DNA from: Gordonia sp. KTR9
Lineage (GTDB): Bacteria > Actinomycetota > Actinomycetes > Mycobacteriales > Mycobacteriaceae
Length of the DNA stretch: 64,000 nt
Direction: 5' to 3'
Assembly: GCF_000143885.2 (NCBI RefSeq)
Contig: NC_018582.1
Span: 1-64,000 of the forward strand
A program made the position numbers and the translations under genes. The notes under the pieces are model-generated. The model saw nothing but the letters and a program-made list of their open reading frames with translations, ran no database searches and was not told the origin of the DNA. Below, piece after piece: positions 1 to 8,174 of the stretch (positions are counted from its first letter, which is position 1; the number at the start of each line of letters is the position of its first letter).

Positions 1-2
1 GA

Positions 3-65
3 ACGTTCCAGCGTTCAAGTGCCGGAGTACGTTCCAGCATTGTGCAGTCACAACGTTCCAACGAT
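3..65. repeat. ACGTTCCA direct repeats upstream of parA
   Basis: The 8-mer ACGTTCCA starts at 3, 29 and 53 (26 and 24 bp apart), and a partial GCGTTC begins at 11. All copies lie directly before the parA start. The AACGTT core recurs just behind the parB-like gene at 1265 and 1289. Such repeats beside a partition operon usually form the centromere (parS) or the autoregulation operator. That role is inferred from position. The array may continue left of the window. Confidence 0.6.
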
Positions 66-76
66 GGAGGATCGCA

Positions 77-790
77 ATGGCAAAGATCGTCGTGCACCAC
101 TCCCGAAAAGGCGGGGTGGGGAAGAGTACGGGAGCCTATGAGCTCGCTCACCTCCTCGATGCGGTCCTGGTCGACTTCGAGCATGACGGTGGGGGAGTGA
201 CCGGCAAGTGGGGGTATCGGCCGTTGGACCGGCTCCGCATCCCCATTCTCGATGCACTCCAAAGCGGCCGCACCCCGCGTCCGTTGAAAGGGCACGGCAA
301 ACCACGTCTCGTTCCCGGCCACCCCGACCTCTACGACCAGATGCCACAGCACGACGTCGTGGCCGACGCTCTTGAACGATGGGCGGGGGAGTGGGACACA
401 GAATGGGTCATCGTCGACACCCACCCCGGGATCTCCCCAGCTGCGGCTGGTGCCCTCAGCGTCGCTCACGCCGTCATCGTGCCAACCCCACTCCGAAACC
501 TGGATCTGACGGCCACGGAGGAACTGATCAACGACATGCCGGACTATCCGCTCATCATCTCGCCCACGATGATCCCGCCTGTTCCGCCTGAGGCGGAACT
601 CAGAAGGCTCGCGAGGGCGGTCGAAGGCACCCCGGTCCAGGTTGGCCCGCCGATTCCTCGAGCAGTTGCGGTGGAACGACGGACAAAGAGGATCGCCATC
701 ACCTCAGAGAACCCGCCGGCAAAGGCGCTGCAGCCTGTCGCCGAGGCATACGAAAAGACCGCAAAGTTCGTCCAGGAGTACGTCCGATGA
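77..790 (+). CDS. parA: ParA-family partition ATPase
   Basis: Small ParA/MinD-type ATPase of 237 residues, expected to position plasmid copies on the nucleoid together with a centromere-binding partner. A deviant Walker A motif KGGVGKST lies at residues 11-18, including the signature first lysine, and a DTHPG segment near residue 114 is the Walker A-prime-like region. There is no N-terminal HTH, so it is the short ParA type that leaves DNA binding to its partner. GGAGG seven bases before the ATG supports the start. Its end overlaps the next gene by 4 bp (ATGA), so the two are translationally coupled. Upstream ACGTTCCA repeats are the likely operator or parS. Confidence 0.92.
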   Translation: MAKIVVHHSRKGGVGKSTGAYELAHLLDAVLVDFEHDGGGVTGKWGYRPLDRLRIPILDALQSGRTPRPLKGHGKPRLVPGHPDLYDQMPQHDVVADALERWAGEWDTEWVIVDTHPGISPAAAGALSVAHAVIVPTPLRNLDLTATEELINDMPDYPLIISPTMIPPVPPEAELRRLARAVEGTPVQVGPPIPRAVAVERRTKRIAITSENPPAKALQPVAEAYEKTAKFVQEYVR

Positions 791-1266
791 GTGGACTCGA
801 TGACATGGCCCAGGCTCGACAGAAGCGTGCGCGGGCACGTTCAATGCCACCACCGCGGCACCAAGCCCCCGCTGTCTCTGCCGCACCGGCCACGGCCCCG
901 GAACCGGCACCGGCACCCGAGCAGCCTGACACCACAGCCAACGCCCCAGCGGCCGTGCAGGTCACTTCACCTACCAAGAAGAAGCAGCCTGCGGCACCCG
1001 CACCACCCCCGCCGCGTGCGGCGAGCACGACGGGACGCACTGTCGGCCCGAGCACGATCTACTTCGACGAGCCGACCGACGACTGGCTGGAAGAGGTGAG
1101 CATCGCCGGCCGCCGCACCAAGCCCCGAATCGACTCACGCAGCGCTATCGCACGATATGCCGTCCGCAAGCTCATGAACGAGATGACGCCAGAGCAGGTC
1201 ATCGAGGCAATCCGCGCCGAGAGTGCCGCAACCGCACACACGAAGCCAGGCCGGCCCCGCCACTAA
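787..1266 (+). CDS. ParB-like centromere-binding partner of ParA (putative)
   Basis: A 159-residue protein coupled to parA by an ATGA overlap. The first about 85 residues are rich in Pro and Ala and probably disordered, with a basic patch near residues 11-20. The C-terminal half (from about residue 95) is compact and charged, with arginine-rich segments consistent with DNA binding, possibly ribbon-helix-helix. No canonical ParB motif is visible. The assignment therefore rests on gene order: small centromere-binding proteins normally follow short ParA proteins. It could be a regulator only. Confidence 0.6.
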   Translation: MSGLDDMAQARQKRARARSMPPPRHQAPAVSAAPATAPEPAPAPEQPDTTANAPAAVQVTSPTKKKQPAAPAPPPPRAASTTGRTVGPSTIYFDEPTDDWLEEVSIAGRRTKPRIDSRSAIARYAVRKLMNEMTPEQVIEAIRAESAATAHTKPGRPRH

Positions 1267-1294
1267 CGTTGTAACTGCACAACTACACAACGTT
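1265..1294. promoter_or_regulatory. Inverted repeat after the par operon
   Basis: AACGTTGT (1265-1272) and ACAACGTT (1287-1294) form an inverted repeat that begins inside the last codons of the parB-like gene. The AACGTT core matches the repeats before parA, so it may be a second binding site of the partition protein flanking the operon. It is not T-rich enough for a convincing terminator. Confidence 0.4.
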
Positions 1295-1336
1295 TGATCT
1301 TTGTCAGGCCTGCCGCCTGACGGGGGGAGTTAAAGA

Positions 1337-1369
1337 GGTCCTGGTGGTGATTGGAGCACCACCAGGACC
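1337..1369 (+). terminator. Perfect 13-bp hairpin between par genes and the DUF2637 gene
   Basis: GGTCCTGGTGGTG (1337-1349) and CACCACCAGGACC (1357-1369) pair perfectly around the loop ATTGGAG. No U-tract follows, which is common for actinobacterial terminators. It sits 30 bp before the next start codon, so it may end the par transcript or act as an attenuator for the downstream gene. Confidence 0.5.
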
Positions 1370-1399
1370 GACGACCAACAGAAATGGAGCTGTTGATCT

Positions 1400-2272
1400 A
1401 TGTCCGACCCTACCCACGCCCGCAACACCGCCGAAGGCGCGTTAACCACCGCCAGTGTGGCCACCGCAGTCATCCTGAGCCTCATCGTTGTCGCGGCCTC
1501 ATTCACTTTGAGCTTCACGGCACTGAGCGATCTCGCCCGCATGTCCGGGGCCATCCCGGACCGGTTGACCTGGCTCCTGCCCGTCGTGATCGATGTCTTC
1601 ATTCTCCAAGCCACCTGGTGTGTCTACGTCGCGACCAAACGCCGCGACGACGCCGGCAAGCGGTACCACTTCGCGATGCTTGCGATTTCGAGCACTGTCA
1701 GTGTTGCCGGCAACGCTGGTCACGCATTCCTTGCTAGCGACCAGGGTGTTATGCACGGCCTGATGGCCGTGGCGATCGCGATCGTTGCGCCCCTGGCGCT
1801 GCTGGCGAGCATCCACGGGCTCGTCATGCACGTCTGGGCCGGCGGGGGAGCAACAGCACACGACCCGATGTCGGACGTCGAGCACGACACCGTGGACAGT
1901 GCACCCCATGCACGCTCGCAGGTCAGCGCACCGACAGAACCGCACGCGCAGCCCGACAGTGCACAAGACGACGCAGACACCTCGCCCCTCAACCTGGCAG
2001 ACCTCGACGCACAGATCACTGACGCCGACCTCGACCTGGCCCGACTGGTGTGCAGTCGAGGCCGACTGCGCAACGACGACCGTGTGGTCGCGCGCGTGCT
2101 CGTCGCCGAGCGACTCCGAGTCCATCGCGAGCAGACCGCCGATCTCACCGGCGTGCACAGAACCACGATCGGCCGGTGGCGCGACCTCGCGGCCGAATGC
2201 ACCCTCGACATGCCGGCGCACGGCGAGCGTGTGCACACGGCGGATCAGCCTGTGCTCGTCGACGCCCACTGA
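1400..2272 (+). CDS. DUF2637-type four-helix membrane protein with C-terminal HTH
   Basis: A 290-residue protein with four predicted membrane helices at about residues 19-40, 56-78, 90-111 and 119-146, matching the DUF2637 layout common on actinobacterial plasmids and other mobile elements. A polar linker follows (about 150-200). The C-terminal part around residues 215-265 looks like a helix-turn-helix (RVHREQTADLTGVHRTTIGR). A GGAG lies 11 bases before the ATG. Family members sit near transfer or maintenance genes but their role is unknown. A membrane-anchored DNA-binding role is only an inference from the fold order. Confidence 0.7.
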   Translation: MSDPTHARNTAEGALTTASVATAVILSLIVVAASFTLSFTALSDLARMSGAIPDRLTWLLPVVIDVFILQATWCVYVATKRRDDAGKRYHFAMLAISSTVSVAGNAGHAFLASDQGVMHGLMAVAIAIVAPLALLASIHGLVMHVWAGGGATAHDPMSDVEHDTVDSAPHARSQVSAPTEPHAQPDSAQDDADTSPLNLADLDAQITDADLDLARLVCSRGRLRNDDRVVARVLVAERLRVHREQTADLTGVHRTTIGRWRDLAAECTLDMPAHGERVHTADQPVLVDAH

Positions 2273-2382
2273 CGCACGCCAGCCCGCGGTCCAGCGCGCA
2301 CGCCGGGAGAGAGGCGGAGTGCGCGCGCCGCGTCAACGCACAGTCGTGCCGTAGCTGCCTCCGGACCCGTGAGTACAGGAGC

Positions 2383-2432
2383 GGCGGGGGTGCGTGCGGT
2401 CCCGGACTTCCCGTTCCAGGCGCACCCCCGCC
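2383..2432 (+). terminator. GC-rich hairpin, probable terminator
   Basis: GGCGGGGGTGCG (2383-2394) and CGCACCCCCGCC (2421-2432) pair perfectly over 12 bp, with a 26-nt loop that can pair partly with itself. It lies between the DUF2637 gene and the SOS-box promoter, where a transcription end is expected. Confidence 0.5.
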
Positions 2433-2456
2433 TACTCGGATAGGCTACACGCTGAA

Positions 2457-2487
2457 TCGAACACTAGTTCGAGGTGCGCGCTAGACT
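2457..2487 (+). promoter_or_regulatory. SOS (LexA) box and leaderless -10 box
   Basis: TCGAACACTAGTTCGA (2457-2472) matches the mycobacterial LexA site TCGAAC-N4-GTTCGA in both half-sites. TAGACT (2482-2487) is a -10 box six bases before the ATG at 2494. The LexA box therefore covers the expected -35 region, the right place for LexA repression relieved by DNA damage. Confidence 0.75.
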
Positions 2488-2493
2488 TTGTGC

Positions 2494-2820
2494 ATGTTCG
2501 ACCACTGGCCCGACACCCGAACACTGCGTGTGTTCGACCCACCCAGGCCCGTGCTGATCGACATGGCGATCGCGGACCCGTCGTGCGGACGTTCCTATGC
2601 GGCCGGTGGGGGAGTGTCACTGCGAGTTCGCGCGTCCGGCGCCCGGATCGGGCCGACCATGCCGGCGTTCCTCTTGGCTTGGCTCCAGACTTCAAACGGC
2701 CTGTGGCGCGGGGTATGTCAGATGCCGGTGAAGAGCGCCAATCAGGTTTCCAAGGCGACGATCACCATGTGGGTGCCGCCCGAAGCGCTGCAACCGAGAG
2801 AGGACGACGAGCCGCAATGA
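2494..2820 (+). CDS. SOS-box-controlled hypothetical protein
   Basis: A 108-residue protein of unknown function. I chose the ATG at 2494 because a TAGACT -10 box ends six bases before it, giving a leaderless mRNA. The TTG at 2488 is less likely. The protein is neutral, lacks a signal peptide or membrane helix and ends in a charged tail. A LexA box overlaps the promoter, so expression should rise on DNA damage, for example when single-stranded plasmid DNA enters a cell. Its stop overlaps the next gene (ATGA). Confidence 0.6.
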   Translation: MFDHWPDTRTLRVFDPPRPVLIDMAIADPSCGRSYAAGGGVSLRVRASGARIGPTMPAFLLAWLQTSNGLWRGVCQMPVKSANQVSKATITMWVPPEALQPREDDEPQ

Positions 2821-3011
2821 CCGAGAACAACGATGGGGTCGGCCCCACCAACCGCGTCGCGCCCAAACGCGGCCGCGTCGAGCTGGCCGACCTGACACTC
2901 ATCGTGCGACCGCCGGGCCGGCCCAGCGACATCCGCACCTTCACCGCCGACGAGTCCAACGACGCCCACACGTATGCCGCCGAAACCGGGGCGAGCGTTG
3001 AGCAGCTATAA
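2817..3011 (+). CDS. Small hypothetical protein, second gene of the SOS-box operon
   Basis: A 64-residue acidic protein that starts inside the stop codon of the preceding gene (ATGA), so it is translationally coupled and shares the LexA-box promoter. It has no recognisable domain. A basic patch (residues 13-21) precedes a short hydrophobic stretch around LADLTLIVR. The overlap and tidy length argue that it is real despite its size. Confidence 0.55.
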   Translation: MTENNDGVGPTNRVAPKRGRVELADLTLIVRPPGRPSDIRTFTADESNDAHTYAAETGASVEQL

Positions 3012-3074
3012 CTGTGCGCCCCTCACGCGCCGGGGAGCGCGGCACCGCTCTGCGGTGTTGGTAGCGTCCCTCGG

Positions 3075-3599
3075 ATGCAAGGGTTCGTCGACGAGAGCAA
3101 GGTTCGGGGCCTCGTCGTGGCATGCACCGTCGCCGACCCCCGAGCGCTCAACGACAGCCGCAAAGCTCTGCACGCGCTGCGGGCAAATGGGCAGCGGCGC
3201 ATCCACTTCACCAAAGAGTCCGACCCCCGACGCCGCAAAATCTGCTCCACGATCTGCGAACTCGAGCTCACCGTCGCGGTCTACGACACCACCAGCATCC
3301 GCGACGCGCGACGAAGCCGACAAGCAGCACTCGACGCCGTAGTGCTCGACCTTTCCAGACTCGCGGCTACCCGACTCACCATCGAACAAGACGACAGCCT
3401 CATCGCCGCCGACCGCGCTTACCTCTACAGCGCGGTCCGTCGGCACGGCATCCCTGACCTGGCCTACCATCACTGCCGGCCCCAAGAAGAACCCCTGCTG
3501 TGGGTATCCGACGCCGTTGTGTGGTGTTACGCCAAAGGAGGGGAGTGGCGCCGCCGCGTGGAGCCAATCATCGGCTCGATAACGACGGTCCGAGCCTGA
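3075..3599 (+). CDS. DUF3800-like (RNase H-fold) protein
   Basis: A 174-residue protein starting MQGFVDESK. The F-x-D-E-S opening and a later pair of acidic residues (IEQDDSLIAADRAY, about residues 102-115) resemble DUF3800 proteins, which are thought to have an RNase H-like fold and often occur on mobile elements. Function in the family is not established. The start is leaderless: TAGCGT (3062-3067) lies seven bases before the ATG. It stands alone between hypothetical genes. Confidence 0.6.
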   Translation: MQGFVDESKVRGLVVACTVADPRALNDSRKALHALRANGQRRIHFTKESDPRRRKICSTICELELTVAVYDTTSIRDARRSRQAALDAVVLDLSRLAATRLTIEQDDSLIAADRAYLYSAVRRHGIPDLAYHHCRPQEEPLLWVSDAVVWCYAKGGEWRRRVEPIIGSITTVRA

Positions 3600-3723
3600 A
3601 CCGGCCCCAGACAGCGCGAAACCCGGCTCACCAACCGTCCGGATGGCTGCCGGGTCACTTCCCACAGCTACTGCCTGGGCATCTGCAAGTGTAGCCGCAC
3701 CGGGCGGCTACACGCCAGACCCA

Positions 3724-4305
3724 CTAGCCGGAGGCGCGCATGGCATCGCGGCGCAGCGTTGCGGCCAGGTCGGTGTTGTCGGTGTGCTCGGCTGCGGTGG
3801 TCAGGATCCGAGCGATACGGGTCAACAGGGCCGGTGGGGCCGGCACCGACCCGCTACCTGATGAGGTGTCGGCCTGGATGAGCCCAGTCACCGAGAGCAG
3901 AGTCAGGACCTCGTGAGTGCGTCCCACGCGCTCGTTGGCCGGCAGGGCAGTGGTGGGGTCGGTGTAGAGCAGAGCGACCTCAGCCAGCCCCGCGATCAGC
4001 CGCCCGAGGGTGCCGACGGTCAGCGCGGTGGTTCTGGGTTCGGTGACCAGGTCGGCCCCGGGTGCCTCATCGGCCAGGGTTTCGACCATGCTGTCGACCA
4101 CACCGGCGAGCGCCTCGTCGGTCAAGTAGGTCTGCGCCTGCCGGACACCGACGCGCATGCGTTCGGCGACGGCCTGCACGCGTTCGGTGAGAAGCTGTTG
4201 CGCTGCTTGGTCGGTCATGGTCATGCCGCGGTCGTTGACCATCTCGATCAGACGCTCAGTGCGTTCTTCCAACCATGCGCGGCCAGGACGAGTTGACGGG
4301 CTCAC
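3724..4305 (-). CDS. Hypothetical protein
   Basis: A 193-residue soluble, mainly helical protein starting with GTG. I do not recognise a family. The N-terminal 60 residues are charged with Gln/Glu-rich helices, and the middle has hydrophobic helices (for example LGRLIAGLAEVALLY) that look like a packed core. It is transcribed toward the DUF3800-like gene and divergently from the gene at 4448. Confidence 0.55.
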   Translation of the reverse strand: MSPSTRPGRAWLEERTERLIEMVNDRGMTMTDQAAQQLLTERVQAVAERMRVGVRQAQTYLTDEALAGVVDSMVETLADEAPGADLVTEPRTTALTVGTLGRLIAGLAEVALLYTDPTTALPANERVGRTHEVLTLLSVTGLIQADTSSGSGSVPAPPALLTRIARILTTAAEHTDNTDLAATLRRDAMRASG

Positions 4306-4447
4306 GCTCTCACTGTCTCAAGGACAGTCCCGAGGTGTACAGAACCTCGCTCGAACACCTGGGGGAGCAGCCTGTCGGTGGCGTATGACAGCGTCGGTGC
4401 GCAGCAGTAGTGATATCCCGATCGACGCAAGGGGATGAGCCCTGTAG

Positions 4448-4831
4448 GTGGGTGCGAGCTTTTGGCAGCGGCAACGGACACCGCAATGGGGATTCCTGGA
4501 AAATTACCCGTTCACTGTCCTGATCGACGCTCGCCTGGGATGGCGGGTCACCGGGGTGGACTCCCCGCGGATACGACCCCACCAAGCTGAACCAATCCGA
4601 GTCGTGCACCTGCAGGACAACTTCGAACGGTTCCTGACCTTCGACGTCACCGCGGATTCCAACAGGATGCGCGATCATGCCACCTTCACCAGGGCAATCG
4701 ACGACGAGGTCCTGATCGCCACGACAACCCGCGCCGCGGCCGCCCTCGGCACCAGCGACCCCGACGCCGTATTCAGCTCATTGCTCACACTGCCCAGCGT
4801 CTACCGGGCCGAGGACTACCCGAGCAGGTAA
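4448..4831 (+). CDS. Hypothetical protein
   Basis: A 127-residue protein with a GTG start and no clear Shine-Dalgarno or leaderless box, so the start is uncertain. It has a beta-rich N-terminal half (FTVLIDARLGWRV) followed by helices. No family is recognised. It lies divergent to the 3724-4305 gene. Confidence 0.45.
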   Translation: MGASFWQRQRTPQWGFLENYPFTVLIDARLGWRVTGVDSPRIRPHQAEPIRVVHLQDNFERFLTFDVTADSNRMRDHATFTRAIDDEVLIATTTRAAAALGTSDPDAVFSSLLTLPSVYRAEDYPSR

Positions 4832-5099
4832 CCACTTCCACCCCCAAACGTCTCCGCTGCGCTGCGCTGCCGCCCTCCCGCACTGCGGTCGGTTGCCACA
4901 TAGCCTACCGTGGGTGCGTTTCGAGGCGGGTTACTGCGAACCAGACGAATCCTGCCTCACGCGGCGGGTTCACGTGGATGACCGGACTCTGGCGGGTCTG
5001 CCTGCCGTCGGCGGCTTGGGCGTGCTGGAACGTGAAAATACGGGGTACCGGGCACCAGGTGCCGATACCCTGTATTTCGCCGTGGCCCGTATCTCGCCG

Positions 5100-5215
5100 A
5101 CGTCGATAGGTCGAGATGCTCACGCTGTCAGACCACTCGGGCGGGTCGACATCTCCGAACTGTTCCAGCGGGCACAATCGCACTCAGCAACCCCCCGACA
5201 ATCTCGGCCTTTGGC
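5100..5215 (-). pseudogene. Decayed copy of the HTH gene at 8175-8735
   Basis: Two blocks match the minus-strand gene at 8175-8735. Positions 5100-5125 equal 8341-8367 except for one missing G, and 5168-5182 match 8532-8546 with a single difference (GCGGGC(A/G)CAATCGCA). More similarity follows around the block encoding CDCAR. The spacing between blocks is about 120 bp shorter than in the intact gene, so the copy has lost DNA and is frameshifted. The rest of the 4832-5396 gap shows no convincing coding potential. This relic lies directly upstream of the NACHT gene. Confidence 0.6.
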
Positions 5216-5408
5216 CGGAGAATATCTGCGAACTCTAGTCAGATGTGCGACACGAACCGCCTCGCCCAAGCCGTCGCCGGTAGCTGCCGGCCGCGTTCGC
5301 TCCGACGAACTGATCTGAGATTGAGGTGCGTGCGCGGCGGTGTCGGTACCACCACTACCGCGGTACGCCTTATGCCCCGCTGCCGGGCCGGGCAGTAGCG
5401 TTGCCTCC

Positions 5409-8138
5409 ATGAACTACGACCTCACTCGCTTGGGTAGCGGCCGCTTTGAACACCTAGTTCAGGCGTTGGCGCTCGCCAACCTAGGGCCTGGGGTACAGAT
5501 TTTCGGAGCCGGCCCCGATGGGGGCCGCGAAGCGACCTTCAACGGCAAGGTCCAGATGGAGGGCAAGGCGGAGTGGAATGGTTACGGCGTCATCCAAGCC
5601 AAATACAAGGAGCGGCTGGAAACCACACACGCAGACCAGAAATGGTTCTTTCAACAGGTCACCACCGAACTTCAATCCTGGGTAAGTCGTAAGAAGAAGC
5701 GGCATCGGAACCAGCCAGACTATCTAGTTATCGCAACCAACATTCCGCTCACGTCGGTGGAGGAGAACGGCGGATTAGATCGGCTTAAGCAACTCATCGA
5801 GCACTATCGGGACCTGACCGAGCAACTCCCGCCTCCGGACAGGGGAGTTCGCAAGATCGGAATGCCACGCTTCAAAGACTACGCCATCTGGCACGCAGAC
5901 TATCTTGATCGGACGTTAGAGAAAAACACCGAGATTTCCCGCCGATACGCCGATCTGGTGCTACCGGGTGATGTGCTTTCTCGGCTATACGACCATGTCG
6001 TGCAAACCGATGAGCGGGTCGCCCGAGCTTGGATCGGACACGTTGCCCGAGCGCTCAAGACGGACACCCCAATCGAGCTTGGGGAGTCAGGTGACAAGGT
6101 CAACACTCCGCTGTCCCTTGCCGCAGTCGCAGTCGACCTCCCAACTATCCCATCTCGTTCACGCAACACGTCGACGAGGGCACTGAAGTTTCTCGTCGAC
6201 CGGGCCGACCAGGTTCTCGCCCCGAACCTTCGCCCACCCGAACACGACCGGCTGGTCGTTCTGGGAGGCCCAGGCTCAGGCAAGTCGACGCTGTCGCGAC
6301 TGCTGTGCCAGATCTACCGAGTAGCGCTGATTCAAAAAGAAGCAGCTGGCAGGGTCCCACAGCCTACCGTCGAAATGGCGATAAAGATCCGCAAGGCCCT
6401 CGATGAAGAGGGTTTGCCAACTCCGACGCTGCACCGGCTTCCCGTACGAATCGTTCTAAGCACGTTCGCCGACGCCGTCAGTACCAACTCGAAAATGACG
6501 CTGCTGCAACACATTGTTGACCAGATCAACCTGCGCGCCTCTAACCCAATCAGTGTTTCTGGAATCGAATCGCTGATGGGCGTATGGCCATTTCTGGTCG
6601 TACTCGATGGCTTGGACGAAGTAGCATCTGCGGATAACCGGGCAGAGGTTTCGGGTCGGATTTTTGATTTTCTCACCGAGATGGCCGCTTTGCAGGCAGA
6701 CGTGTTAACGGTCTGCACGTCACGTCCCATCGGGTTCGAACGCGACGACGAGATCGGTTACGAGGAGTTACATCTGGCACCATTGACGGCAGATGACGCC
6801 CTGCATTATGCCTCCCGGCTTGTGAAAACAAGGTTCCCAGAGGATCCAGATCGCCAAGACACGACGCTAGGTCGGCTCCGTGAGGCATCACGCGTGGTCG
6901 ACACCGCAAGACTGATGACCTCGCCGCTTCAGGTCACAATACTGAGCCTCCTGCTCGAACAACGCCGCAGGGCTCCGGCAAGTCGGTATGCACTTTTCAA
7001 AGCCTATTACGAGGTCATTTACGCTCGAGAATGTGGCAAGCCAAAAGGCATCGGAAATTTGCTAGAGACGTATCGCCCTCAACTCGAGCAGCTTCACCAG
7101 CAATGCGGCCTCGCCATCCACGCTCGTGCGGAACACGCAGGAGAAGCGGACTCTATCTTGCCGGTGACACAACTCGAAGCAACCGCCCGCCAGATCCTGG
7201 AGGCCGAAGAACACCCAGATCAGGACGACCTCATCGCCAAGATTCTTCACCTCGCTCAACACCGTCTGGTTTTACTCGTTCCGCGACAGGACGGAGTGGC
7301 CTTCGAGGTTCGAAGCCTTGCAGAGTTCTTCGCGGCGCGCTCTCTCATGAGCCGCGAGGATGCCACCAACAGGCTCGCGCAACTCGTGCCGTCCGCGCAT
7401 TGGCGTCACACCTGGCTACTTGCCGCGGGCCATGTCTTCTCAGAACGGCTTGAGCTGCGCGATCAAATCATCGGCACACTCGACGATGTCGATCACAGCA
7501 GTGCAGTGAACCGCCTCGTCCTACCGGGCGCACTTCTCGCTCTGGACGCTCTCGATGACGGATTCGCTGCGCAAACACCCCGGTACGAGAAGAAGCTGAT
7601 TATCACAGCCCTTAAGCTCGCGGAGGGGCCAACTGGCAGCCATATTACTAGGCTCGCGGATGTCTTGATCTCGTGCATGACATCGTCCGACGATCTACGC
7701 CAGACAGTCTGGCGGGAGATCGATGCGTCCATAGCCGACAAGAAGTCGGGATCACTGCGCGCACTGTTGAACGGTATAGCAGCGGCCGATTTAGGTCCGG
7801 ACGGAGCACGCGCGACGCGGCTGCTCGAGGAGTACGTCACGCAAGCCGGAAGCACGCCGAGCGCTGGTAGTCCTGACGAGGAGCGCGCAGCGTCAGCCTC
7901 GCTGCTGGCTGCGTTGATCGACGCGGGATATGTGGAATCTGATGCCCCCAGCCAGCAACAGATAGATGATCTATCTCGAAAGAGTTTCGACGGCAGCGAG
8001 TCCGAACGGTGGCTTCTTGACGCTCGGGAGGCCATAGTCGCAGGTTGCCGAGACAACCCTCATCAGAGGACGCGCATCCGCCGACTGCTGGCGGATGCGC
8101 TTCAACACGACTTCGTGGGGGAAAGTTTCTCGCTGTAA
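5409..8138 (+). CDS. Mrr-like nuclease/NACHT NTPase, anti-phage defence candidate
   Basis: A 909-residue protein. Residues about 10-180 resemble an Mrr-type restriction-endonuclease domain: FEHLV helix, GPDGGRE with D37, then QAK at 63-65 (the D...QxK pattern). A NACHT-type STAND NTPase follows, with Walker A GGPGSGKST near residue 286 and Walker B VVLDGLDEVA near 394. A long helical C-terminal part (about 500-909) probably serves as sensor. Bacterial NACHT proteins with nuclease effectors sense phage proteins and degrade DNA, and that role is inferred here. The start is leaderless: TAGCGT (5396-5401) ends seven bases before ATG 5409. It is a single-gene unit bracketed by a decayed and an intact copy of the same HTH gene. 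Confidence 0.8.
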   Translation: MNYDLTRLGSGRFEHLVQALALANLGPGVQIFGAGPDGGREATFNGKVQMEGKAEWNGYGVIQAKYKERLETTHADQKWFFQQVTTELQSWVSRKKKRHRNQPDYLVIATNIPLTSVEENGGLDRLKQLIEHYRDLTEQLPPPDRGVRKIGMPRFKDYAIWHADYLDRTLEKNTEISRRYADLVLPGDVLSRLYDHVVQTDERVARAWIGHVARALKTDTPIELGESGDKVNTPLSLAAVAVDLPTIPSRSRNTSTRALKFLVDRADQVLAPNLRPPEHDRLVVLGGPGSGKSTLSRLLCQIYRVALIQKEAAGRVPQPTVEMAIKIRKALDEEGLPTPTLHRLPVRIVLSTFADAVSTNSKMTLLQHIVDQINLRASNPISVSGIESLMGVWPFLVVLDGLDEVASADNRAEVSGRIFDFLTEMAALQADVLTVCTSRPIGFERDDEIGYEELHLAPLTADDALHYASRLVKTRFPEDPDRQDTTLGRLREASRVVDTARLMTSPLQVTILSLLLEQRRRAPASRYALFKAYYEVIYARECGKPKGIGNLLETYRPQLEQLHQQCGLAIHARAEHAGEADSILPVTQLEATARQILEAEEHPDQDDLIAKILHLAQHRLVLLVPRQDGVAFEVRSLAEFFAARSLMSREDATNRLAQLVPSAHWRHTWLLAAGHVFSERLELRDQIIGTLDDVDHSSAVNRLVLPGALLALDALDDGFAAQTPRYEKKLIITALKLAEGPTGSHITRLADVLISCMTSSDDLRQTVWREIDASIADKKSGSLRALLNGIAAADLGPDGARATRLLEEYVTQAGSTPSAGSPDEERAASASLLAALIDAGYVESDAPSQQQIDDLSRKSFDGSESERWLLDAREAIVAGCRDNPHQRTRIRRLLADALQHDFVGESFSL

Positions 8139-8174
8139 CCCGAGATCGCACGGGAACTACAGGTGACCGGATGG

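Noticed and set aside
1400..2272. Plasmid replication initiator
   Set aside because: The C-terminal helix-turn-helix suggested it at first, but four membrane helices and no Rep motif fit DUF2637 better. No replication gene was found in the window.
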